Below, one piece after another: positions 10,467 to 18,150 of a stretch of 23,395 bases of DNA. How positions within the stretch are numbered: position 1 is the stretch's first letter; the number at the start of each line of letters is the position of its first letter. The stretch covers positions 1 through 23,395 of the IMG/VR virus record IMGVR_UViG_3300025645_000466. One strand, 5' to 3'. This DNA comes from a virus. The notes beneath the pieces were generated by a model. The model was given only the letters and a program-made list of their open reading frames with translations. It was not told the origin of the DNA and did no database searches. Both the position numbers and the translations under genes were made by a program.

Positions 10467-10508
10467 AAAAAAAAAGCCCCGCCCGCTCTAAGGCAGCCGA
10501 GGCTTTTT
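10467..10508 (-). terminator. Intrinsic terminator between tail tube and chaperone/tape measure genes
   Basis: On the minus strand, AAAAAGCC (10508-10501) pairs with GGCTTTTT (10478-10471), with additional imperfect GC pairing in the loop, followed by a run of nine T to 10467. The T-run ends 3 bases before the ATG of the next gene. It lies just after the tail-tube and 57-residue genes. Confidence 0.8.
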
Positions 10509-10522
10509 AGCAAAAGGAATTC

Positions 10523-10696
10523 TTAATCTTCCACTTTTGGCTTTTTAATTTTTTTAACTGTTTTTACTTCTTCAAATTTGCTTGCCCGGCCATCATTAAT
10601 CAATGATTGAGCCGCAAGGTCACCAACATCAACTGTTGTGCCTGCTTCGGTCATTTTGCCCCGAACTGAAACATCAACTTTTAGAGTAATTTTCAC
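10523..10696 (-). CDS. 57-residue protein with GTG start, downstream of tail tube gene
   Basis: The frame runs from GTG 10694-10696, 2 bases after the tail-tube stop, to TAA 10523-10525. It reads MKITLKVDVSVRGKMTEAGT, then VDVGDLAAQSLINDGRASKF and a Lys-rich tail. The pattern of a beta hairpin, 'G...AG..VDV', then a helix and 'LI..GRA' is familiar in small phage head/tail-region proteins whose role is not known. Tight spacing, good composition and a terminator immediately downstream support a real gene. No in-frame ATG would give a sensible longer form. Confidence 0.7.
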   Translation of the reverse strand: MKITLKVDVSVRGKMTEAGTTVDVGDLAAQSLINDGRASKFEEVKTVKKIKKPKVED

Positions 10697-10698
10697 AA

Positions 10699-11085
10699 TT
10701 AACCTTGGTAAGTTTTAAGCACTGCAACCATCTCGAAAGTGTCGAATGCGTCTTTGTCTCGGTTGACTGTAACATCCTTGACAACAAGCGTTGAAGCAGT
10801 GCCGCCGCTTCGGTCATAATCATGAGTGAACTCATCGCCTTGAATTGGAAGGATTGTGCTAGTTTCTGCACGTTGCAAAGTGTAGGTGACTTCGATTTGG
10901 TCTGAACCTTCACGAATCATAAAATCTGCCCGGTCACCATTCGCATCTGTGCGGTTGATGATTCGATTCATGAAAGATGCACCAGAAACCGCATCAATGA
11001 CATAATTCACCGCCGGAGCAGTGCCGATTGTTAAAGTTTCAAAACCTTGTGGAAGGTTTGCGACTGAGGAATAAGGAATTGACAT
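10699..11085 (-). CDS. Major tail (tube) protein
   Basis: This 128-residue, beta-rich protein begins MSIPYSSVANLPQGFETLTI and contains a polar hairpin (RTDANGDRADFMIREGSDQIEV) and a regular beta C-terminus (TLVVKDVTVNRDKDAFDTFE). Small size, position between the tail terminator candidate and the tape-measure pair, and a terminator soon after it fit a tail tube subunit, made in many copies. The leader lacks an SD but is A/C-rich (AACAAGAACAACAAAAATTT), like that of the major capsid gene. The family was not identified by a specific motif, so the call rests mainly on synteny. Confidence 0.6.
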   Translation of the reverse strand: MSIPYSSVANLPQGFETLTIGTAPAVNYVIDAVSGASFMNRIINRTDANGDRADFMIREGSDQIEVTYTLQRAETSTILPIQGDEFTHDYDRSGGTASTLVVKDVTVNRDKDAFDTFEMVAVLKTYQG

Positions 11086-11122
11086 ATTTTTTTTGAGTTA
11101 AATTTTTGTTGTTCTTGTTTAT

Positions 11123-11626
11123 TTATACAGATGGCCAAGCACTTGTCAGCACTGAAATTTGGCCATCATAATTGAGACTTGTTACATCAAAAACATCATC
11201 AACGCTTCTGGATGATGCGCTTGGCCTTAGAAATTCGATTTGGTAATGCTCCAAATAGCCTTCAAGAGCAGATCCTTTAGCTTTAAGCATTGAAACCCAA
11301 GTGCGAACCAAAGCCACAATTTCGTTGTGTCTTGTTTTCACATTCTCGGTTTGGCTGCCTTCTTCATTGTGCCGCCGGGTTTGAATGGTAAATTCAAGCC
11401 CCATTTGGAATTGGTCATAGACTGGATTTTCAGCACCGCCCGGAGCAGCGTTGTAATGCCCTGTTGTCTCTCCCAATGTCAAAGATGCCCCAATGTAGTC
11501 ATTTGGCAATGCCTCAACCCCTTGCGTCTCTCTGACTTCAAGAAATTGATCTTCCAACCATTTGCGAAATGCTGATTCAACATTTCCTTCAAAATTAAAG
11601 ATTTCAGTGTATGATGATGCTGGCAT
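11123..11626 (-). CDS. Tail terminator-like protein
   Basis: This 167-residue protein occupies the tail-terminator (lambda U-like) slot between the neck genes and the tail tube. An N-terminal helix (VESAFRKWLEDQFLEVRE) is followed by beta strands (QFQMGLEFTIQTRRHNEEGS), a central helix (KTRHNEIVALVRTWVSML) and C-terminal strands ending YDGQISVLTSAWPS. This alpha/beta order matches tail terminators and related proteins that form a ring between head and tail tube. The assignment is from fold-like layout and gene order. Confidence 0.5.
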   Translation of the reverse strand: MPASSYTEIFNFEGNVESAFRKWLEDQFLEVRETQGVEALPNDYIGASLTLGETTGHYNAAPGGAENPVYDQFQMGLEFTIQTRRHNEEGSQTENVKTRHNEIVALVRTWVSMLKAKGSALEGYLEHYQIEFLRPSASSRSVDDVFDVTSLNYDGQISVLTSAWPSV

Positions 11627-11661
11627 TAGTTAATTTCTAGCAAGAAACGATAAATTGTCAA

Positions 11662-12438
11662 TTACTTGGTAAACCAGCCAGAATCCTTTGTGGCTTTTTT
11701 AAATATCCATTGCAGCCTTTTTTCCATTGAGCCAAGCCGCCTTCTTTGAATTATGTGAATTGATTTCCCTTTTACGTGCTGCAATCCAAATGCTTTGCCA
11801 GTAAAATTGGCACTCCATCCGGCCTTCAATTTGACCATTTTGGCACTGGCATTTGCCTTTAGAATTTGCTTAAAAATCCAAGCTGGAATTTTTGCTTTTG
11901 GATTAAATTTCAAAACGCCCCAAGCAATTGTCGCTTTTGCAATGCCAACATCTTTTTGCTCTGATTTAACATATTTGTTGAACATTGCTTTTTTGACCCA
12001 CATTTTCTGAAAAGGTCTAAGTGTTCTGGTTCTTCCATTGCTTGGCTTTCTCATGGCATTGTGAAATTTTTTCATTTCAGCCAATGAATTAATTGTGCCA
12101 GCACCAATAACTTCTTTCCCTTTTCTTATTTCTCGGCCTTTGAAATTTTTATCTGCCCAATTAAAGATTTTAACACTGCTTGGTCTGGTAAAGATTTTTG
12201 CCAAATCTTTCAAAATTGCTTTTTTTCCTGTCATTTTGTCGGCAGGCCTTCCCATTGATTTCCCCTCTGAATCTGGAAATTCAGCATATGGAGGAACATA
12301 TCTAGCAACGTCATAAAGAAAAAGCCCAGCTTGCTCAGCGACAAATTTCTTTTCATCAACTTTCCATTTTTTTATAAGCTTCTGCATTTTGGATTGAAAG
12401 ACCGCATCATCCAAAATGAATGTTTCATTTCTTGGCAT
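11662..12438 (-). CDS. Neck / tail completion protein candidate
   Basis: This 258-residue protein is strongly basic, with many Lys and aromatic residues. Near residues 33-85 it has a segment familiar in minor tail or tail completion proteins: a helix (EQAGLFLYDVARYVPPY), then GKKAILKDLAKIF. The middle (AKATIAWGVLKFNPKAKIPAWIF) and C-terminal part (GKSIHIIQRRRLGSMEKRLQ) have no motif known to me. It overlaps the preceding neck gene by 14 bases. Order (head-tail connector, this gene, tail terminator, tube) matches the gpZ/HK97 gp10 position. Confidence 0.5.
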   Translation of the reverse strand: MPRNETFILDDAVFQSKMQKLIKKWKVDEKKFVAEQAGLFLYDVARYVPPYAEFPDSEGKSMGRPADKMTGKKAILKDLAKIFTRPSSVKIFNWADKNFKGREIRKGKEVIGAGTINSLAEMKKFHNAMRKPSNGRTRTLRPFQKMWVKKAMFNKYVKSEQKDVGIAKATIAWGVLKFNPKAKIPAWIFKQILKANASAKMVKLKAGWSANFTGKAFGLQHVKGKSIHIIQRRRLGSMEKRLQWIFKKATKDSGWFTK

Positions 12439-12751
12439 TCAATTTCGTTTCGTTTCTTGCTTCAATTTCAACATTGCCTGTGCTTGTGCTGATTTGAGTA
12501 ATAAAGAAAGTTTCACCAGTTTCAATTCTAGTAAATCGGTCTTTTTTATTTGGCAATTTTCCAATGTCCAAAAATGCAATGACCAACTTTAGCTCCGGGT
12601 TGTCTTGGTCACCAAATTCATTCATTTCCCAATCGCTGATTTCTTCATCAAAAACTGCATTGACAACTTGCCCATTGATTTCAATTGGTTCTCCCATAAT
12701 GGCAGCAGCTTCACTGCAACCAATGTTTAAGAAATTATTAAAATCATGCAT
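12425..12751 (-). CDS. Head-tail joining (stopper/FII-like) protein candidate
   Basis: This 108-residue protein fits the small beta-barrel head-tail connectors. It has GEPIEINGQVVNAVFDEE, a central hydrophobic strand LKLVIAFLDIGKLP, then DRFTRIETGETFFITQISTS and VEIEARNETKL, the usual strand order of lambda FII-like proteins. It overlaps the upstream gene by 8 bases and the downstream one by 14, so translation is likely coupled. Confidence in a connector role is moderate; the exact family is not proven. Confidence 0.55.
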   Translation of the reverse strand: MHDFNNFLNIGCSEAAAIMGEPIEINGQVVNAVFDEEISDWEMNEFGDQDNPELKLVIAFLDIGKLPNKKDRFTRIETGETFFITQISTSTGNVEIEARNETKLNAKK

Positions 12752-13556
12752 TGTTTACAAAAGTAACATTTGAAGATTGATCAGCAAAAGCAAAATTCAA
12801 ATCTCCATCCGTTGAACCCCTTAAAATTCCACGCACTCCAAGGTTGCCAATATCCAAAGTGAAAGAATCGTTTGATGTTAATGATGGTGTATTGTTGAAT
12901 TTGTCTTTAATTGAAACCCAAGTTCCTTGATCCGCGCCCCATCCAGAAACATTGCCCGTGCCATCATAATTCCCAAGAGAATCTTTTTCAATTACTCCAT
13001 CAAGTGTTCCAGCAGTTCTTGATTGCATTTTCCACCATCCGCAAAGCTTGTCATTTTCAAGATCCTGTTCTGCTCCAAGTTGTTTATACAATTTTAAATT
13101 CCTATAATTGCCCCCAGCAGAAGTTGTTCCTTCTCCAATAAATCCGCAGCCAACCAAATTTGGAAGGCCAAACTTTGTCGTAGAAGTTCCCAATGCCAAT
13201 TCTGTTACCGGAAATTGCATAACAATTCCTTCCGCTATAAAGTCACCTACTCCCTGAGTATATCCCAAATTAATAAAAAATGGTCGATTTGGTATGACTT
13301 CACATTGAACATAATAATTCGCCTCACCTTCCGCGCTGCAATCTGCTCGTATTAGTTGAGAAATTACGCCCGGAGGATTTGGATAAAGTGGATCTTCTTC
13401 AGCACTTGAATAAATTGTGGAAGAATTGGAATCAGCACTTGCTTCAATGGTTGCAGTTCCGCCGCCAAAATCCCCGTATGTAAGAACTGTCACAAGCCCT
13501 CCAATTTGAACTGTTTCTGTTGAACCGTATTCTGAAATATTTTTAATTGTAGCCAT
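12744..13556 (-). CDS. Structural protein of the head-neck region (unknown)
   Basis: This 270-residue protein is beta-rich and poor in Lys, with many Gly, Asn, Ser and Thr. It begins MATIKNISEYGSTETVQIGG and contains QLIRADCSAEGEANYYVQC, LVGCGFIGEGTTSAGG, CGWWKMQSRTAGTLDG and a C-terminal beta segment (RGSTDGDLNFAFADQSSN). The middle, with a cluster of Gly and aromatic residues, resembles a carbohydrate-binding or lectin-like jelly-roll only in a general way. Lying after the capsid gene and before the connectors, it could be a capsid decoration or neck fibre protein. No family recognised. Its leader is AT-rich without an SD, following a terminator by about 40 bases. Confidence 0.55.
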   Translation of the reverse strand: MATIKNISEYGSTETVQIGGLVTVLTYGDFGGGTATIEASADSNSSTIYSSAEEDPLYPNPPGVISQLIRADCSAEGEANYYVQCEVIPNRPFFINLGYTQGVGDFIAEGIVMQFPVTELALGTSTTKFGLPNLVGCGFIGEGTTSAGGNYRNLKLYKQLGAEQDLENDKLCGWWKMQSRTAGTLDGVIEKDSLGNYDGTGNVSGWGADQGTWVSIKDKFNNTPSLTSNDSFTLDIGNLGVRGILRGSTDGDLNFAFADQSSNVTFVNNA

Positions 13557-13594
13557 ATTTTATTTGTAAATGATTTTTATAAAAAAGCAATGCG

Positions 13595-13636
13595 AGAAAA
13601 GCCGCCACCCCGGGATCTCCCAGAATGACGGCTTAA
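13595..13636 (-). terminator. Intrinsic terminator after the 78-residue gene
   Basis: On the minus strand AAGCCGTCA (13634-13626) pairs with TGGCGGCTT (13607-13599), with one G-U pair, and the loop can extend the stem with CTGGGA/TCCCGG. Four T follow. It lies 29 bases after the stop of the 78-residue gene and 40 before the next start. Confidence 0.75.
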
Positions 13637-13662
13637 CACATAACCACCATTTTAGCCGCCTA

Positions 13663-13899
13663 CTAAAGAACTTTTTTAGAAGATTTTTTAGCCTTTTTTG
13701 GCTTTGTTTTTTCTTCAGAAATTAAAGGTGCAATGATCTTCTTTTGCTTGTCAAAAACACCTTTCCGAAAATAGATGATTTCTCCCGGCTCATTGCATTC
13801 TTGGAAAGCTTGAAAGCAGATTGATGCATCATCTGAAATTGCAATTTGCTTTAAATCGCCAGATGTTGACCTGTGAATTGTAATAGATGGTTTTTGCAT
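13663..13899 (-). CDS. Small protein next to the major capsid gene (unknown)
   Basis: This 78-residue protein begins MQKPSITIHRSTSGDLKQIA and continues with a short helix containing SICFQAFQECNEPGE, a strand IIYFRKGVFDKQ and a very Lys-rich tail (KTKPKKAKKSSKKVL). The basic tail could contact DNA or capsid acidic surfaces. It is bracketed by two intrinsic terminators, 20 bases downstream of one and 29 upstream of the other. It may be a capsid accessory protein, but I recognise no family. There is no SD; the leader is an A-rich stretch following the terminator U-tract. Confidence 0.65.
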   Translation of the reverse strand: MQKPSITIHRSTSGDLKQIAISDDASICFQAFQECNEPGEIIYFRKGVFDKQKKIIAPLISEEKTKPKKAKKSSKKVL

Positions 13900-13918
13900 G
13901 ATTTGTTTTTTTAAAGTT

Positions 13919-13950
13919 AAAAAAAGCCGCTCTGATTATCTCAGAGCGGC
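13919..13950 (-). terminator. Strong intrinsic terminator after the major capsid gene
   Basis: On the minus strand GCCGCTCTGA (13950-13941) and TCAGAGCGGC (13935-13926) form a perfect 10-bp stem with a 5-base loop, followed by seven T (13925-13919). The stem begins 10 bases after the capsid stop codon. Confidence 0.9.
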
Positions 13951-13960
13951 ATTAAATTAA

Positions 13961-14845
13961 TTAAGCACTTGTTACTCGGATGCCATAGTCAACACCCTTT
14001 GCAACGCCATAAAGAAGGTTGCAGTTGTAATAAAGGATGCCGTCATTGTCGTAGAATCGACGGAATTGAACTGGAAGCCCAAGACCCGGAATCACAACGT
14101 TTTCAACTTCAATGCCAGCATCTTCTGCCATTGTAGTATCAACCGAACGGCCAGCCATTAGCAACGAATTGCGCTGGAATGCAAATGCAGCAAGATTTTC
14201 TGCATTGGCATCAGCAAGGTTTGTTTCGTAGCAATCAAACTTGGCAACGCGAGGGACAATTGCTTCACGCTTTTCTTCAGTGATGCCCGGAATTTCTGCA
14301 CTGTTAAGAGTTTTAACAAGCGAAGCATAATAAGCAGGATTCATGAAAACAGAACGTCCTGTTTGGCCTGCTTGCTTATCGGATGTCAAAGACGCATTAA
14401 GATCAGCAAGAGTATCGCGATCAAAATTTGCGGCAGTAACAACCGAAGAAGTTGTGAAGTTTGCCGCAGTGATTAAATCCCACACGTCACTGAAAACCTT
14501 TTTTCCAAGTGCTTGGAGTGCTGGCTCAATGAAAAGTGCATTTAGATTAATGCTCGACTTGCTGCGCTCAACATCAGTGAAGCCATAAGTGAAGCCATAA
14601 TGCTGATTCAGTGAAACTGTTGCAGAAGTTGTTGAGACATCCGTTGCCGCAGACTTAATGCCAGCAGCCATGCTCGATGCAACTGGTTGCACCGGATAGC
14701 GTGTTGTTACACTTTCCCCAGCATCTTGAACGCTTGAGGAAAAGTCTGTTGTGAGTGCGCTCAGAGGCGCAAAAAGATCACTTAGTCCTGCCAAGCTTTC
14801 TTGTGCAATTTCGGCGAGATTCGCTCCATTTATTGTATTAGCCAT
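13961..14845 (-). CDS. Major capsid protein
   Basis: This 294-residue protein follows the capsid protease in standard order. It begins MANTINGANLAEIAQESLAG and contains a long alpha/beta body with FTYGFTDVERSKSSINLNAL, FIEPALQALGKKVFSDVWDL, the typical helix-loop 'SLTSDKQAGQTGRSVFMNPA' (residues 153-172) and a C-terminal domain ending YNCNLLYGVAKGVDYGIRVTSA. These fit the HK97-fold capsid group. No large propeptide is obvious. The leader is an SD-less run of AAAAC repeats, and a perfect terminator follows the stop. Both suit a very abundant product. Confidence 0.85.
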   Translation of the reverse strand: MANTINGANLAEIAQESLAGLSDLFAPLSALTTDFSSSVQDAGESVTTRYPVQPVASSMAAGIKSAATDVSTTSATVSLNQHYGFTYGFTDVERSKSSINLNALFIEPALQALGKKVFSDVWDLITAANFTTSSVVTAANFDRDTLADLNASLTSDKQAGQTGRSVFMNPAYYASLVKTLNSAEIPGITEEKREAIVPRVAKFDCYETNLADANAENLAAFAFQRNSLLMAGRSVDTTMAEDAGIEVENVVIPGLGLPVQFRRFYDNDGILYYNCNLLYGVAKGVDYGIRVTSA

Positions 14846-14872
14846 TTTTTTGTTTTGTTTTGTTTTGTTGTT
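14846..14872 (-). promoter_or_regulatory. A/C-repeat translation leader of the capsid gene
   Basis: Directly before the capsid ATG the mRNA reads as AAC and AAAAC units (three AAAAC in tandem) ending in A6. There is no Shine-Dalgarno. A G- and U-free leader cannot fold, so it should leave the start codon open; a similar A/C-rich leader precedes the tail-tube gene. Confidence 0.5.
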
Positions 14873-14890
14873 AGATCACTTGGTGTGAAA

Positions 14891-15916
14891 TTATTTTTGA
14901 ATTAAATGTTTGTTTTCTTTGAACCACTTGTTCTTTGCTTCAAGCCCTTCAGCTTTTCCAACCGCTTTGTAGTCAGCCCAGAATGATTCCGCATCAACTT
15001 TTGTTTCGGTTTCGTTTGATGATTCTGCAATTGCCTCTTGGGTTTGCAATGCCATCAACTCAGCCGCAGCGCAAGATACAGCTTGCGCTGTAATTTCTTG
15101 TGATGCTTCAAGCTCTGATTTGTGATTCGTTTCCATGATTTCCTTTTGAGTAATAAAGTCTTTTGCAGAATTTTGCAATTCTTCAATTTCGGTTGAATAT
15201 TCATCAACCGCAGTTTCAAGACCTTGAATTTGATTTTCAAGCAAAGCAACTTTTGCATCATTTTTAGCAACAATGCTTGAAACAATCTTTTCAACTGGAA
15301 GTGTTGCGCCAGCCTGTTTTGCAATTGTTTCCATTTCGGAAAGGGTTGCGGCTGCCTTTAATCCTTCAACAGTTCCATCAATAAACCCGGCTTCAAATGC
15401 TTCATCAGCAGTAAACCAAGTTGTGGAATCCATTAATTCTTCCAGTTCTTCGGTGCTGTAATTGCTCCGGCTGTAAGCGTTAATGATTGCAGACTTCATT
15501 TTATCCATCAAATCAGCATCTTTGCGCAGTTGCTCACTGTCGCCAATTGATACAGTCCAAGGGTTGTGAATCATAAGCAAAGCATTATCTGCCATGAGAA
15601 CTTCATCCCCGGCCATTGCAATGACGGAAGCCATGCTTGCAGCCATGCCGTCAATGTAAACTGTTACGTTTGCAGGATGGCGTTTGATGGCGTTGAAAAT
15701 TACATTGCCCTCAACTATTGAGCCGCCCGGCGAGCTGATGCGCAGATCGATTTGCTCGATTCCTTCAAGTGCTTCCAATTGTCCAATGAAAGTGTTGGCG
15801 TTGACTTCATAGCCACCGATTTCGTCATAAATAAAGATTTCCGCCTTAGAAGATTCATTTCCTTCTGCGTCAATTTTTTGTTCCATTGCATACCATGTAT
15901 TGGTTGATTGTTTCAT
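14891..15916 (-). CDS. ClpP-like head maturation protease, with scaffold-like C-terminus
   Basis: This 341-residue protein has a ClpP/S49-type domain at residues 25-185. The oxyanion segment RISSPGGSIVEG is followed by the catalytic serine S94 in GMAASMASVIAMAG and histidine H117 in LLMIHNPW; the acidic member is probably D133 or D135 in LRKDADLMDKM. The end of the domain, WFTADEAFEAGFIDG, is typical. Residues 210-290 are a long coiled coil (LLENQIQGLETAVDEYSTEI), as in proteases that double as scaffold. It would trim capsid-associated proteins during prohead assembly. The start overlaps the portal stop (TAATG), with a possible GAGG upstream. There is no fusion to the capsid protein. Confidence 0.9.
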   Translation of the reverse strand: MKQSTNTWYAMEQKIDAEGNESSKAEIFIYDEIGGYEVNANTFIGQLEALEGIEQIDLRISSPGGSIVEGNVIFNAIKRHPANVTVYIDGMAASMASVIAMAGDEVLMADNALLMIHNPWTVSIGDSEQLRKDADLMDKMKSAIINAYSRSNYSTEELEELMDSTTWFTADEAFEAGFIDGTVEGLKAAATLSEMETIAKQAGATLPVEKIVSSIVAKNDAKVALLENQIQGLETAVDEYSTEIEELQNSAKDFITQKEIMETNHKSELEASQEITAQAVSCAAAELMALQTQEAIAESSNETETKVDAESFWADYKAVGKAEGLEAKNKWFKENKHLIQK

Positions 15917-17718
15917 TAGTTATTTTCCTCTGTTGGATTATCTTCTGTTTGAGTTTCCTCGGTTTGATTTTCTGAAATTTCAATTTCGGCTTCTGACTCA
16001 CTGCCAGATTTCAAAGTAATTGGCCTGCGATAGCCACCATCTTGTTCCCAAGCTTCAGAAACCGCTTTTCCAATATCTGGCAAACCAGCTTCTTTTCTGA
16101 ATGCTTCCTCATCGCTTTGTTGTGGAGTAATAGAACCCGCCCGCACTGCAACGCCATAAGAATCAAATTTGGCTTTCAAAGTCAAAAAATCCAATTCGGT
16201 TTTTGCTTCGATTTCTTCACCATCTTCAATTTGTCCTGTTTCTTCTTCAACCAAATCAACTGGATCTCCGGGCATTCCCGTTGTGCCAAGTTCTTGTGGA
16301 TTCAATCCGTTTTCCTCGGCAATTTGTTTTTTCAAAACAAGATTTGATGCCCGCTTGCGCAGCAGTTCTTCATAATCCATGCCCCGCGCTTCAACAATAT
16401 GATCTTCGGTTGTTAAACCTGCCCGCAAATCACTGATATCTGCCGCCCTCATTCGGCCTTCATCAACTGTAAATTGTGCAGGTTTGGTAAATCCGATCTT
16501 CCACCAATCATCTGGCAATTCGCCATAAACGCCCTGCTTTGCGCGTTTTGCAATTACATACATGGCCGCCCGCTTCATCCCGGCTTCAATTGTTTCCCGC
16601 CTTGCTGAAATGCTTTTGTTAATGTCAGCCGCGAATCCGCGAACCCCAGCACCGCCAATGGCAGATGAATCAAGCATTTCCCGCCGCCATCCCATTGCAT
16701 AAAATGCCGAAGATTCAACCAGCTTTGTGAAATTTAGCCATTGGTCAGAAGGTCTGTTGCTTTGATGCGCTTTTAAACTGCCGCCGTTTTTAATGTATCT
16801 GATTAATCCGGAATCCATTAATTGTGTTTGCATTCTGCCATCGCTGCCGGGTTGCGGATTAACAATGGAATTGCCCATGTCTGCCCGTCCAGCTTCATTT
16901 GATTCCACCAAAGTCAAAGCACTGTTTACTTTCTCGGCAATCTTTTCTGCATCTCTGGTTTCTGCTAAATCATACCAGTCAAGAATAGCGGCCGCAACTG
17001 TTGGCTGCCCCCGGCTTTGACTAAACCATTCAAAATCAGAAACGTGAATCATGCTATTAGCATTTACATCACGGAATCCATCTTTGTGAGATTCGTCCTG
17101 CACTCGATATGCAACAGGTTGCATATAATCGTTTACAATCACGCCCGCAAATATTCTGCGCCCCTTGTGCCTGCCTTCTTTAACTGTATGACCGCCATGA
17201 AGCCCAAATGAGCCAACCCGATGCGCCTCTAAATATTGCAACTTTGGAAAACCAGTTTCAGCGTTTTCCGTTAATACGATAAAATAGTCACCATCAACAT
17301 CAATGGTTTTTGAGCCAAGCCATGCTGATTTCCTAAATGAAAAACTTGTTCCCCTTGTGTCGAGCAACCGATCAATTTGGGCAAAATCTTTTTCCACGGC
17401 CAAAGCAAATTCAGTGTTTGCGCTGTATGATTGCAACCGCCATGCGTTGCCATAAACATAGTTAGCTTTTTGCTTTACTGCGCCAGATACAGTTGAAAAG
17501 GATTGATAAATGTATCGACTGTCGCCAAGCAGCATTTTTTGGCGGTTTTCCACCATCAATTCAGCAATGTCCCGCGCTAACTTGCCGCGCCCAAACCGCC
17601 GTTGATCATCCGCGCCGCCCGGATAAAACTCATTGCTGCCGCCTCTGCCCCAAAATGAAGCCACTCCGGAAGTGATCTTTTTTAATCTTGGCAGTAATTT
17701 AATTGGTTTCGTTGCCAT
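15916..17718 (-). CDS. Portal protein, lambda B family
   Basis: This 600-residue protein has the lambda-type portal pattern. The basic N-terminus is followed by SRYIYQSFSTVSGAVKQKAN, a Tyr/Asp-rich core (SKTIDVDGDYFIVLTENAET, GRRIFAGVIVNDYMQPVAYR), the conserved 'IHVSDFEWFSQSRGQPTVA' stretch and a helix with GGAGVRGFAADINKSISARRE. The portal forms the dodecameric ring at the capsid vertex through which DNA is packed and ejected. The C-terminal 100 residues are acidic and low complexity (ESEAEIEISENQTEETQTED). It begins 3 bases after the gpW-like gene and overlaps the protease start, consistent with one head operon. Confidence 0.9.
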   Translation of the reverse strand: MATKPIKLLPRLKKITSGVASFWGRGGSNEFYPGGADDQRRFGRGKLARDIAELMVENRQKMLLGDSRYIYQSFSTVSGAVKQKANYVYGNAWRLQSYSANTEFALAVEKDFAQIDRLLDTRGTSFSFRKSAWLGSKTIDVDGDYFIVLTENAETGFPKLQYLEAHRVGSFGLHGGHTVKEGRHKGRRIFAGVIVNDYMQPVAYRVQDESHKDGFRDVNANSMIHVSDFEWFSQSRGQPTVAAAILDWYDLAETRDAEKIAEKVNSALTLVESNEAGRADMGNSIVNPQPGSDGRMQTQLMDSGLIRYIKNGGSLKAHQSNRPSDQWLNFTKLVESSAFYAMGWRREMLDSSAIGGAGVRGFAADINKSISARRETIEAGMKRAAMYVIAKRAKQGVYGELPDDWWKIGFTKPAQFTVDEGRMRAADISDLRAGLTTEDHIVEARGMDYEELLRKRASNLVLKKQIAEENGLNPQELGTTGMPGDPVDLVEEETGQIEDGEEIEAKTELDFLTLKAKFDSYGVAVRAGSITPQQSDEEAFRKEAGLPDIGKAVSEAWEQDGGYRRPITLKSGSESEAEIEISENQTEETQTEDNPTEENN

Positions 17719-17721
17719 TTC

Positions 17722-18078
17722 TTAGATATATCTGCTTCCAGCTTGGTCAGCAAATCGGGCTTTGCTAACGTTAGTGACTTGGTTTGCGGCATCCACAACG
17801 TATTCATTCATCTCTGAATCCGTCATTTGACCACCCGATGCGCCGCCAGTTGTGACGACCTTGTAAAGCAACCTCAGTTGCTCAATAAAATCCGATGCGC
17901 TCCAACCCGGAGGCAACTCATATTGGAATTGCTTGCCAGCAACATTAGCTGAGACAATCCTTGCGCCGCCCCGTGACTGAGTATCAAATTCACCAACTGC
18001 TAGGGTTTCAATAATAGCCAAAGCAGTGGCTGCATCTTTTGACGCTTTAATCCAAATCACGAACAGCAAACTTCTCAT
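17722..18078 (-). CDS. Head-tail joining (gpW-like) protein candidate
   Basis: The preferred start is ATG 18078, giving 118 residues; the frame is open to ATG 18123, but those added residues are unlike a normal N-terminus and a promoter-like element lies within them. The body (KASKDAATALAIIETLAVGE, GARIVSANVAGKQFQYELPP, SDFIEQLRLLYKVVTTGG) has the helix, beta hairpin, helix order expected for gpW-like proteins that sit between terminase and portal. The C-terminus is Asn/Gln/Ala-rich and unstructured. It is longer than lambda W (68 residues). The call is from position and secondary-structure pattern. Confidence 0.5.
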   Translation of the reverse strand: MRSLLFVIWIKASKDAATALAIIETLAVGEFDTQSRGGARIVSANVAGKQFQYELPPGWSASDFIEQLRLLYKVVTTGGASGGQMTDSEMNEYVVDAANQVTNVSKARFADQAGSRYI

Positions 18079-18085
18079 TGCTTTT

Positions 18086-18114
18086 GTTATGTAAAGAAAA
18101 CGGCAAAAAGTCAA
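18086..18114 (-). promoter_or_regulatory. Candidate sigma70-type promoter for the head operon
   Basis: On the minus strand TTGACT (18114-18109) and CATAAC (18091-18086) are separated by 17 bases. The expected start of transcription falls at about 18079-18078, on the ATG of the gpW-like gene, so the message would be leaderless. The -10 match is weak. It is placed after the terminator of the preceding operon, where a promoter would be needed. Confidence 0.35.
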
Positions 18115-18150
18115 TTGCATCATTTAAGCCAAAGCTTAAGCAATCAATGT

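Noticed and set aside
14874-14888. TCAC-N5-GTGA dyad before the capsid gene
   Set aside because: Arms of four bases are expected by chance, and no promoter is evident beside it.
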